Origin: Glomus cerebriforme
Taxonomy: Eukaryota > Glomeromycota > Glomeromycetes > Glomerales > Glomeraceae
DNA length: 15,181 nt
NCBI GenBank assembly: GCA_003550305.1
Contig: QKYT01000242.1
Coordinates: 1-15,181, forward strand
Reading direction: 5' to 3'
Shown: positions 7,949 through 15,181 of the stretch, one piece after another
How positions within the stretch are numbered: the first letter of the stretch is position 1
Layout: each line of letters opens with the position of its first letter
The notes under the pieces: model-generated
What the model saw: the letters and a program-made list of their open reading frames with translations, nothing else
What the model was told of the DNA's origin: nothing
Database searches by the model: none
Translations under genes and position numbers: made by a program

Positions 7949-10260
7949 TTAATTTCTTTTACGTCTCTTGGCGTATTCTTCATTGTTATCCGGTGGATCA
8001 GGTAATGGAGGAGCTCTTGTTTGCGACGTTGATGGATTATTAACAACTGGATTCTCTGATTTAAAAGGGGTAGGAGAAGTAGAAGATGAAGATGGAGGAC
8101 GTTGTTGTTGAGATTGTGATTGCGATATTGCAGATGAATTATTGTCCTTATATCTATTTTCAGATGGATTTAACAAATTACTATCACTACCAAAACTTAA
8201 CGATGAAGCAGGTTGTGAAGGCCTTCGAGTTGGAGGCGAAGGTAATGAATGTGAATTCGTTTGAGAATATTGTGAAGAAGCTGTATTTGAACTAGATTGT
8301 GATATGGATACTGATCTACTACTATATGTATCCAATGATGTAGATCTACTGTTACCAGGGCTCACACCTGATATCGGCTCAGGAGAACGATGTCGTAGGT
8401 AATTGTTACTCGGTTGAAAAGAGGAAAATGGAATTTCCGGTAACATAGCTAAAGGGCTGGGTGTCTGAACTTTTGATTGTTGACGATGATGACTTGAACC
8501 AGAGAATGGAACCGATGGTTGCATACGATATTCAATATCTGTCATTGGCGAATTAGAATGCATATTAGGAGTATGCTCCAAACCAACCATAGGTTGTGGA
8601 GTTGACATTGATCGCGTTGGATGTTCTCTAGGATAATGAGAAGGATGTTGCATCATAGGAGAGTGAGAAGGTGGTGGAATGTCACTGTGTCCTAATTTTG
8701 CAACTTCTGCGGTCAATAAATCCACTAAAGAATGTATGTTCGATCATATTTAGTCATTGAATTATAAAAATGATATATATATATATATATATATTTATTT
8801 ATTTTTTCAAAAGATATATATTTACTTTCAAATTTTCGCTTCAAACTACGTGGATCATTAGTATCATCTAAAATTTTTAATTATTGGTTAACATAATATA
8901 CAAATATTTAATATGAAAAAAAAAATATAATTTCTTAATGGATTACCATCTCTAGACATGGAAGCGAGAAGATTCGTTATAGTAGTGATCACCTATTAAA
9001 AATAAGTCACGTGTTGATAAATGTTTTCATATCAGGATCTAATTTAAAAATATATTTATATATATATAGATAGATACCTGTTGATGTTTTGATTGTAACA
9101 TTCTACAAGAAACAGTTTCAGCATATAATAAACTATAATTTTCAGTCATTTGTCTCATTCTATCCATCATTTCAGACATTTGAGTTGTTAAACAATCAAT
9201 TCTATCATCACGCGTATCAGTATCACCTGAAGGACTCTGACCCGTACCAGAACTGCCTAAACTTCCTTTTATATTACTAGTAGTAGCAGGTTTTGAACTT
9301 TTACGTTTAATATTTTGTAAAGCTAAAAGTTGTCCACGACGAAAATCTGGATGTTTAAATTCCCAAGCTTGACTTTCACTCGAAGGATTTGCATGGAACA
9401 TATCATTCACTTTGTAATAAAAACGAAAAACATAAAAACAAAACTTTAATTTAAATATAAATAAAATAAATAAATAAAATAAAAGAAGTTAAAATTTACC
9501 TTTATGAAATCCATACACTAACAAAAAAAAAAAAAAAAATTTTATTAGATCGAATTGCAATAAAACAAAATAATTCTCAAATTTACTTACTGTTTAATTG
9601 TCTAACAAAACTTTGCCAATTATTATGTTTAAAATATTGTGGTAAAACTGATTTTGAAAATTCGGTTGGATTCGAAACACTAAAAACGTCACCAGAAGGA
9701 GCCCATGAGATCAAATGTTGAATCGATTGATCCTCTACCATTCTATTTTAAATAAAAAATTGTTATAAAATTTATTAAAAAGTTAATGACGCGTAATTTT
9801 CATTTGATTTCATCATTTTTAAAAAAAAAATAAAATGAAAAAACAATTTTCCGTTATTAAACAATAAAAAAATCGCGTCTATAAATCAATAAATTTGATA
9901 ACATGATACCAACGTGTAAAGTTTATTCACAAAAGCGGCCTGTGTTTTATGAGTTGCAGCTGGTGTCGTCGTAGTTGTCACGGTATTATTTGCAGAAGGA
10001 GTAGAAGGTGATACGTTTGTCAAGTTTGTGGAAGAGGTTGGAGAAGAAGTTGTAACAGGAGCAGCTATTGGTTCGTGAAAAGGAGATGTAACTAAAGGAG
10101 TCGAGGTAGAAGAACCTGGAAGGGAAGTGCCAGGAGGTTCAGACTGGGAGATATAAAAGTCTCTCGTGTTATTATTGTTGGCATCTCTTTGAGTATTGTC
10201 GACGTTATTACTATTTGTATTGCCATTATTATTAGCATTATTATTTCCTTTATGTTCCAT
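7949..10260 (-). CDS. HSF-type DNA-binding transcription factor (heat shock factor family), 7 exons, 570 aa
   Basis: A nuclear HSF-family regulator, expected to bind GAA/TTC heat-shock elements as a trimer. Exons: 10260-9914, 9742-9591, 9517-9500, 9409-9078, 8992-8947, 8867-8826, 8724-7949; all introns are GT-AG and the 1713-nt sum stays in frame. Residues 1-106 are Asn- then Ser/Thr/Pro-rich. The DNA-binding domain spans about 107-210: [49 protein letters not shown], then [13 protein letters not shown] and NIKRKSSK. About 243-298 is a hydrophobic-repeat HR-A/B-like coiled coil ([15 protein letters not shown]...VITTITNLL). KRKFE follows at about 308-312. Residues 314-570 are disordered Ser/Pro/Gln-rich, ending in a possible [11 protein letters not shown]. 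There is no receiver domain, so it is not Skn7. The AWEFKHP and YGFHKVND forms recall the Sfl1/Mga1 branch as much as Hsf1; I cannot resolve the paralogue. The start is the first ATG after an in-frame TAA 90 nt upstream. Confidence 0.93.
8773..8794. repeat. AT dinucleotide microsatellite (11 copies)
   Basis: Eleven perfect AT units inside intron 6 (8725-8825) of the HSF gene. Length variation here would alter only the intron. Confidence 0.9.
9500..9517 (-). other. 18-nt micro-exon (exon 3) of the HSF gene
   Basis: The exon is flanked by TTAG (9521-9518) and GTAAAT (from 9499). It enters in phase 1 and leaves in phase 1, supplying the end of Met, then YGFHK and the first base of Val. This completes the HSF signature RQLN-MYGFHK-V that joins exons 2 and 4. 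Introns 2 (9518-9590, 73 nt) and 3 (9410-9499, 90 nt) flank it. Skipping it would stay in frame but delete six residues of the DNA-binding domain. Confidence 0.88.
9523..9539. repeat. A homopolymer (17 nt), polypyrimidine tract of HSF intron 2
   Basis: On the minus strand this is a T17 tract followed by GTTAG, immediately before the micro-exon. It is the expected position of a strong polypyrimidine tract at a 3' splice site. Confidence 0.8.
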
Positions 10261-10387
10261 AGTGGGTTTGTAACTACTAATAGCGTTATTGGAGCCAGGT
10301 TGGCAAGAGAGCTTTGAAGAACAAAAAAATTGCTGACTGATAACTCTTTAACCGAGCACGGCAAAAGTTTGTAAGGAAAGTTTTTTA

Positions 10388-10401
10388 GAAATATTCTCGA
10401 A
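10388..10401. promoter_or_regulatory. Heat-shock-element-like site (proximal)
   Basis: GAAATATTCTCGAA contains GAA, TTC and GAA modules. TTC and the second GAA have canonical 2-bp spacing (TTCTCGAA); the first GAA is 3 bp away, so it is an imperfect three-unit element. It lies 128 nt upstream of the HSF start codon. Confidence 0.4.
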
Positions 10402-10630
10402 ACAAAGGGAATATGACTAAGTCTGATAGAAAAAGAAAAGAATAAAAATAGAACAATAGGAAATAGACAACACAAAAAGGAATATTTATATTAGAACTTT
10501 GTACTTTATCGTTTAGATTTTATTTATATATAATTGTTAAAAAAAAGGTGGCTGAAAGGTGATTATAAGGGAATATACATTTAAACGTGTTTTTTTTTTA
10601 CCCGATTACCTAAATGGCCAAAATACACAC

Positions 10631-10646
10631 AAAAAAAAAAAAAAAA
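10631..10646. repeat. A homopolymer (16 nt)
   Basis: A run in the 5' flank of the HSF gene. Together with the 22-A run at 10839-10860 it makes poly(dA:dT) tracts, which in fungal promoters commonly disfavour nucleosomes. Confidence 0.8.
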
Positions 10647-10838
10647 CAGTAGAATCAATCAAATATGATTAGATGATGATTTATTATTTACCGTTAATAA
10701 GTCCGGATTTCGATTATTATTATTAAGAGTATTAAGAGTGTGCATCAACTTAAATAAACAAATTTTTGGGAAAAAAAAGGTATTTTTAAGTTATGGAATA
10801 ATATAAAATTTTTTATCATATAAAATGGATAGATATGC

Positions 10839-10860
10839 AAAAAAAAAAAAAAAAAAAAAA
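10839..10860. repeat. A homopolymer (22 nt)
   Basis: The longest homopolymer in the window, 35 bp on the start-codon side of the distal heat-shock-like site. It could act as a nucleosome-excluding promoter tract; its exact length is uncertain in any assembly. Confidence 0.85.
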
Positions 10861-10889
10861 TACAATAATTTTTGGTTGTCAAAAAGTGA

Positions 10890-10915
10890 GTCGAGAATAT
10901 TCGCTATATTTATAG
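10890..10915 (-). promoter_or_regulatory. Heat-shock-element-like site next to a TATA-like box (distal)
   Basis: GTC-ga-GAA-ta-TTC at 10890-10902 has two perfect modules and one near-match, all with canonical 2-bp spacing (core GAATATTC). On the minus strand it directly follows CTATAAATATAG (10915-10904), a TATA-like sequence. If used, the HSF transcript would have a long leader of about 600 nt. It shares the 11-mer TCGAGAATATT with the reverse complement of the proximal site. Confidence 0.4.
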
Positions 10916-12871
10916 AGTTTAATATATTATTATTTATTAATTATTAATTTATATAGAATTTATATTATTGTATAAAATTTTTTTTTTATATTTGTTACTG
11001 TTAATAAAAAATTTTTTTTAGGAGATCAGTTCGGAATGCCCGGTACGATTCAACCCTATTGTAAAAAAAGAAAGTCATTTTATGGGCGTATAAAAGTTAA
11101 CAACAATCTAAACCCTCGAATAAATTTCAAGATAAGAAACAAAAAAAAAAAAATTTTTTTGTTGCAACAAAGGGAAGAATATTTAAAGGGGAAAAAAAAA
11201 TAAAAAAAGAAAGCCCTGTTTGGGAGGCGGCGAACAATAACATAAACTGAGGATTATTTTAGGAAATCCTTTCTAGTTGTGGCGGTGATTCCATTTAATA
11301 TTCTGGAAAAAATAAGAAACCTATAGAAGGTAACCAAATTATTTCCTAAATGTGCAGAAGATCCCGTGGGGTGATACAATTTTAACAATATATTTACCTA
11401 AAATGCCAAGAAAAATAAGTGGATTACAAATAAAGTTTAGAATAAATATTTATATACCTGATTTCTGCAAGCAAGTGAACGTGAAAATTTTTATTTCATT
11501 GCGCAATAAATTTACGATACCCGTTGTACGATTTTTAGCCGCCCGACACAGTAAGAAATTAAACTAAAGTTGTGACATATTTCTTGAAGAGGAAAGTTTC
11601 ACTGAATGAAAAAAACGCCGGCGAACCCGATTTAAATCATGGAATAATCTTGGAAAAGTAACAATGAACTGGGTGTGTAATATCATAATGTTCTCGTAAT
11701 TTCCTATCCGTGCTATTTAAAAATCCAAATATTTATTTCATGACATAGAAAATTTTACCGAATTTAGACCAATTATAAAACTTGTACGATATAAATAATA
11801 ATAATAATAATAATATATATATAAGATTAAAAAAAATATATATATATATATTTTTTTTTTTGAAAGAACCCAGAAATGTTATAATAAAAAGAATGTGTTA
11901 CACTTCCGGGTATCAAACTTTCCATTTGCCGGGTATTTTAGATCAATGATGATAGTATGATCATCCGTTGGCTCATTCACCGGACAAATTTAATTTAGTA
12001 ACTCCGAAGTTATCACTTTAAATATAACTCATAATTATATTATAATTCTAAAAGGATGATGATGATCTAAGGAAGGATAAAAATCATGTATGAATTATGA
12101 TTAAATTGATTTTATAATTTTTAATAGATAAATAAAAATGTAAAATTGAATAAATTTGAAAAATAATGGTTCTTTGTTTTCTTTTAAAAGATACGGAAAC
12201 TTCTATTTATGATTTGTAGGTTTTTCCGCTATATTTCCTGTTTTGAATCCAGTTATTAAACTAATTAAATGCATTGTTTATTATTTATCACAAACAAATG
12301 CTTCAGCCCGTACACAAATTTCACATTTTTTCACAATTTATCCATGGATAAGGATTTAAGATGTTCCCAATTATTATTTTATGCATCGAAGCTAAAAATT
12401 CATCTAAACTAATTAATTATTCTCACAATCTTTTAAAGCCTTTCTTGTTTATAGAAATGCGGCGCATGTTGTAATCTTACACATATTTTTCTTTTAATTA
12501 TGTACTCCAATGCACAATGTATTCATTATGCAGATGCCAGTATCTTGGTGTTTGGTTCACCATAATTGGTTCAATCAAAATATTACCTTAAATTTTTTTT
12601 TTTCCTTTTACTCAATCATATTTATTTGTCAAATGAATGTATTTTTTTATTACATAATTTATTTCTAATTTTATATCTCATGATTTAATTTTAGATCCTT
12701 TTTTTTCTTTCTTTAAAAATAGAAGATTTGTTTGTTGAGAGTTTTGTGTTTTTCCGAATTGCATGATATAATAAATATTATATATACACAATGTACAGTA
12801 ATTACTACGTTAAGCAAATTGTGTGGTGTCATATTATTTCGAAATCTAATGAATTTTAGTGTTATTGTTTA
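10916..12871. other. Intergenic region upstream of the HSF gene
   Basis: No gene I can defend. Two short basic open frames occur on the plus strand: about 11018-11203 (contains MPGTIQPYCKKRKSFYGR) and 11352-11567 (contains KMPRKISGLQIKFR). They are in different frames with stops between them and have no clear start or splice context. A moderately GC-richer block at 11880-12015 holds a repeated CCGGGTAT (11906-11913 and 11929-11936) and the hairpin GATGAT-AGTATG-ATCATC (11948-11965), which might be regulatory. Confidence 0.45.
11794..11814. repeat. AAT trinucleotide microsatellite (7 copies) followed by a TA run
   Basis: Seven AAT units pass into an ATATAT stretch to about 11822; a second TA run lies near 11837-11850. 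Intergenic. Confidence 0.85.
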
Positions 12872-13111
12872 TTGTATTACAACTTGATTACGTTTGCATT
12901 TTGCATTTATCCTAAAGAAACTCGACAAGAAAAAATAGATGAAACACAGAATGATCTATTTCCCTTCTTTACAAAGAATCCAAATAAAGAAAGTTTTATG
13001 GATCTTTTTAATATAATTAAATGTTGTATGGTGGGTAATGGTCATTTCCGATGTTCCATATATATTCATTATATTCATTATTCTCGAATTTCTCTCTGTA
13101 ATCCATATTAG
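12872..13111 (+). other. Unassigned open frame, possible coding remnant
   Basis: The frame is open for 79 codons. Its middle (12911-13043) reads PKETRQEKIDETQNDLFPFF, then TKNPNKESFMDLFNIIKCC, which is more protein-like than its AT-rich surroundings. It lacks a convincing ATG and both ends turn into low-complexity translation, so if real it would be an internal exon or relic. No family is recognised. Confidence 0.2.
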
Positions 13112-14096
13112 ATTTCAATTTATTATTTTATCTATTCCATTTCCGTATTTTAACCGGTTCTATACTTGGCATAATATTCTTCACTTATGCTTTTCATACT
13201 TTCATAAGCCACACATTATTTAGGAATTTCTCTTGTATTATTTAATAATAATCTACAGCATTTATTAAAAATTTTCTGCAACTCTTTTTTGTCTATCATT
13301 TATACGTACGTTCCTATGTTCCAATGAATTCATTAAAATTCATGTGTAAAAATATTTAATTATCGATTTATACTAGAAAGGAAAATTTCAAATATAAAAT
13401 TATTAATAATTTTTTCTTTATTGTTAGTATTATCAATTCTTTGAAATTCTTGTCCTTTAAAGTTCTTAATTTTTTTCTCCTTTGTTTATCTTTTTCATTC
13501 TCCTATCCTCCTTGTATATCAGTGATTTCTCGATTTACTTTCATTGTTTCTGAAACGAGATTTTATTATTATTATTATTTTTTTTTGATGTTCAAATTTC
13601 CCCATATTTTTTTTTTTCTCTTTTTATTATTAAAAAAATCCATTTTAAATCACTTTTAAGATCTTTACTCCTCTTCTTTTTAATTCCCTTTATCTTAGTA
13701 TTACTTTTTAATACATTTTTAGTTTTTCGATTCTTTATTATTACCCAAATTAATGTTCATTATTTCATGTGGGTAACTATATTAGGTGTGATAATGTCCT
13801 ACTTTACGGGCTACAGAATACCTAATTAAACAGATCATACCAAAATCTATTAATTTCGGGCCGTTTTAGAGGCCGAAATTATAAAATTCATTTTTATTTT
13901 TTTTTTTAAAAAAAAAAAACTCTTTATATAAAAAAAATTTAAAAAAAGGTTTATTCAATTATATAAATAGGAAAGAAATTTCTTTTTTTAACTTGATAAT
14001 ACCTCCAATGAACTTAACTTTACAAACATTATAATATCTATATACTACCAATTACCCAAAATGGCCAACGCGACAAATTATTCAAAATCATTCTTG
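13112..14096. other. Gene-free AT-rich stretch
   Basis: Long pyrimidine-rich and T-run segments (13440-13670) give a spurious hydrophobic open frame. The hairpin at 13852-13880 is the only structured element; the right end must include the 3' UTR of the small minus-strand gene at 14097-14363. Confidence 0.5.
13852..13880. repeat. GC-rich hairpin AATTTCGGGCC / GGCCGAAATT
   Basis: A 10-bp stem with one bulged G and an 8-nt loop (GTTTTAGA), about 220 nt beyond the stop of the small minus-strand gene and conspicuously GC-rich for this window. It could be a 3' UTR structure or a mobile-element relic; no function is shown. Confidence 0.45.
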
Positions 14097-14363
14097 TTAT
14101 TTTTTTAAATACAAGTTTCTCAACACCCAATCCAAGTAAGTTTCTGTACTCTTATCAATCGTTTCAACGATTGTCAACCGATTTTTTTTAACATAATCTA
14201 AAAAGATTTGACGTTCGTTACCCATAATAGCGTAAAATACAAGTTTTAACCTTTCAAATATAAAATCCCGACGATGAATGAATAATATCCCAAAGAGAAC
14301 AATTGATGCTGATTTTTTTGGATTATTCGTAATGTATCCTTTAATATCATCAATATAATTCAT
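14097..14363 (-). CDS. Hypothetical 88-aa protein with one hydrophobic segment
   Basis: Single-exon frame from ATG 14363-14361, with an in-frame TAA 27 nt upstream and an A-rich start context (AATACAATG). The sequence starts MNYIDDIKGYITNNPKK, followed by a short hydrophobic stretch at residues 18-29 (SASIVLFGILFI) with a basic HRR after it. Residues 34-48 are amphipathic or hydrophobic (FIFERLKLVFYAIMG), and the C-terminus is charged (KKNRLTIVETIDKSTETY, then LDWVLRNLYLKK). The balanced composition and open length are unusual for such AT-rich DNA, which argues for a real gene. It might be a small membrane-associated protein; no family is recognised. A TATA-like TTATATAAAA lies at 14630-14621, about 260 nt upstream. 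Additional exons cannot be excluded. Confidence 0.55.
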   Translation of the reverse strand: MNYIDDIKGYITNNPKKSASIVLFGILFIHRRDFIFERLKLVFYAIMGNERQIFLDYVKKNRLTIVETIDKSTETYLDWVLRNLYLKK

Positions 14364-14558
14364 TGTATTTCGATATATTTCGATAGTTTATATTGTATTA
14401 ATTGAAGTAAAAGGATGAAACGTTTAGGAATTAAATTTTTTTTTTTTTTTATCAAATGAAATTTATATATCACAAAAAATTTAGTATGAGAAGTTTTACA
14501 GAATTCTTGATAAGAAACGAGTTTTCAGCTTATTAATTGAGTTTTGTAATACTTCTGG

Positions 14559-14622
14559 AATTCCCGGTGGCTTATAATTTCTTATTTTGGTAATTAAAAA
14601 CTTGTGGTATATTACGGGAATT
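14559..14622. repeat. 8-bp inverted repeat AATTCCCG / CGGGAATT
   Basis: Arms at 14559-14566 and 14615-14622 with a 48-nt spacer, about 200-260 nt upstream of the 88-aa gene and next to its TATA-like sequence. It may be a paired binding site or chance. Confidence 0.4.
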
Positions 14623-14951
14623 TTATATAATAAAATCATTCGACTCTTTAAAATGTTCAAAAAAGAAAATTTGCTTAAAAAATATCATCATGTTTGCTAT
14701 AAGAATCCAAATATTAATATAATGGTTATTTGCAATTTATTTGATTTGTCAATGTAGATTTCTTCTTAATTGTTTGGCAGTATTTATTGTCCTTAAAACA
14801 CCAATAGTGATGGTCAATTAAATTAAAAAGGTACTAATGCTATCATTAAATAGGAAATATTATTTAAATATGATTTAGATTTGTTATATTTTCACAAAAT
14901 ATCAAATTTATTATTAATTTTAATATAATCTTTTATTCTTAAAACTTTAAC

Positions 14952-14987
14952 AGTATTACAATTAAATTTAGTATTACAATTAAATTT
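14952..14987. repeat. 18-bp exact tandem duplication
   Basis: AGTATTACAATTAAATTT occurs at 14952-14969 and again at 14970-14987. Simple recent duplication in AT-rich DNA. Confidence 0.9.
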
Positions 14988-15181
14988 TAAAATAACAACA
15001 ATTTTATTATAATATTTAGTAGATGAATATAATATTTTAAATATTTATAATTTAATTAGTATAGTTTAAAAATTTTTAATTATTTAATTAATATAATTCT
15101 TAAAATTTTTTGATTATAACCAATCTTACATTCCTACCTATAATTAGGGTTCCGCAAATTCAAATCAAATCGAATATAAGC

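Larger units (their letters stand above)
14364..15181. other. Upstream region of the small gene and AT-rich flank
   Basis: No further gene seen. It contains a 10-bp tandem ATCGAAATAT/ATCGAAATAC in the presumed leader, the inverted repeat at 14559-14622 and the 18-bp tandem duplication at 14952-14987. Confidence 0.5.

Noticed and set aside
10092..10475. Minus-strand frame overlapping HSF exon 1 in another phase
   Set aside because: The HSF frame is clearly the coding one; this is a hydrophobic out-of-frame reading of the leader and exon 1.
11016..11055. tRNA-like box B (GGTACGATTC) with a box A-like sequence upstream
   Set aside because: The two boxes are only about 20 nt apart and no cloverleaf can be drawn, so it is not a tRNA gene.
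13441..13659. Hydrophobic plus-strand frame with runs of Tyr and Phe
   Set aside because: It arises from a pyrimidine-rich tract with TAT/TTT repeats; low-complexity artefact.
15140..15181. AGGGTTCCGCAAATTC near the right edge, possibly the end of a mobile element
   Set aside because: No matching inverted copy or target duplication is seen in the window.
1..15181. CRISPR array, rRNA or a complete transposon
   Set aside because: No regularly spaced repeats with unique spacers, no rRNA-like sequence, and no intact transposase or terminal repeats were seen.

Overview
This window looks like nuclear DNA of a very AT-rich filamentous fungus, most likely an arbuscular mycorrhizal fungus close to Rhizophagus (Glomeromycotina). 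The grounds are the strong AT bias with long A/T homopolymers and TA/AAT microsatellites, the short GT-AG introns (about 58-171 nt), a clear fungal heat-shock-factor gene, and several decayed multi-exon genes whose protein fragments I associate from memory with multicopy Rhizophagus families. That last link is recollection, not a search. Isolated N positions (871, 5091, 5095, 5139, 5144, 5347-5348) indicate a draft assembly.

Layout: 1-602 (minus) is the 5' part of a decayed three-exon gene with an Asp/Glu-rich N-terminus, broken by two in-frame stops and cut by the window edge. 776-966 is an exact 95-bp duplication around a single N, most simply an unmerged contig join. 1205-2694 (minus) is a large decayed coding region, readable in long frames but carrying many stops, most of which could be C-to-T changes of CAA, CAG or CGA. 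2811-3014 holds a cluster of TATAAAAGTYTAA motifs. 3144-5046 (plus) is a second decayed multi-exon gene with basic AT-hook-like motifs, a 60-bp (20-residue) tandem repeat and a helical C-terminal half. 5180-7948 is AT-rich and has no gene I can support.

The one clearly intact, recognisable gene is an HSF-type transcription factor on the minus strand (10260 to 7949). Seven exons give 570 residues: low-complexity N-terminus, HSF DNA-binding domain, HR-A/B-like coiled coil and a long Ser/Pro/Gln-rich tail. One exon is only 18 nt and encodes most of the MYGFHK signature. Two heat-shock-element-like sites upstream could allow autoregulation.

10261-14096 is mostly intergenic, with microsatellites, a few small inverted repeats and unassigned short open frames. 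14363-14097 (minus) is a plausible small gene for an 88-residue protein with one hydrophobic segment, and 14364-15181 is its upstream region plus AT-rich sequence. The genes do not form a pathway: the window is one housekeeping-type regulator and one small hypothetical gene set in repeat-derived, decaying DNA. I found no convincing new multi-gene system. The most interesting signals are the mutation pattern of the decayed genes, the HSF micro-exon and tandem splice donor, and the possible HSF autoregulatory sites.
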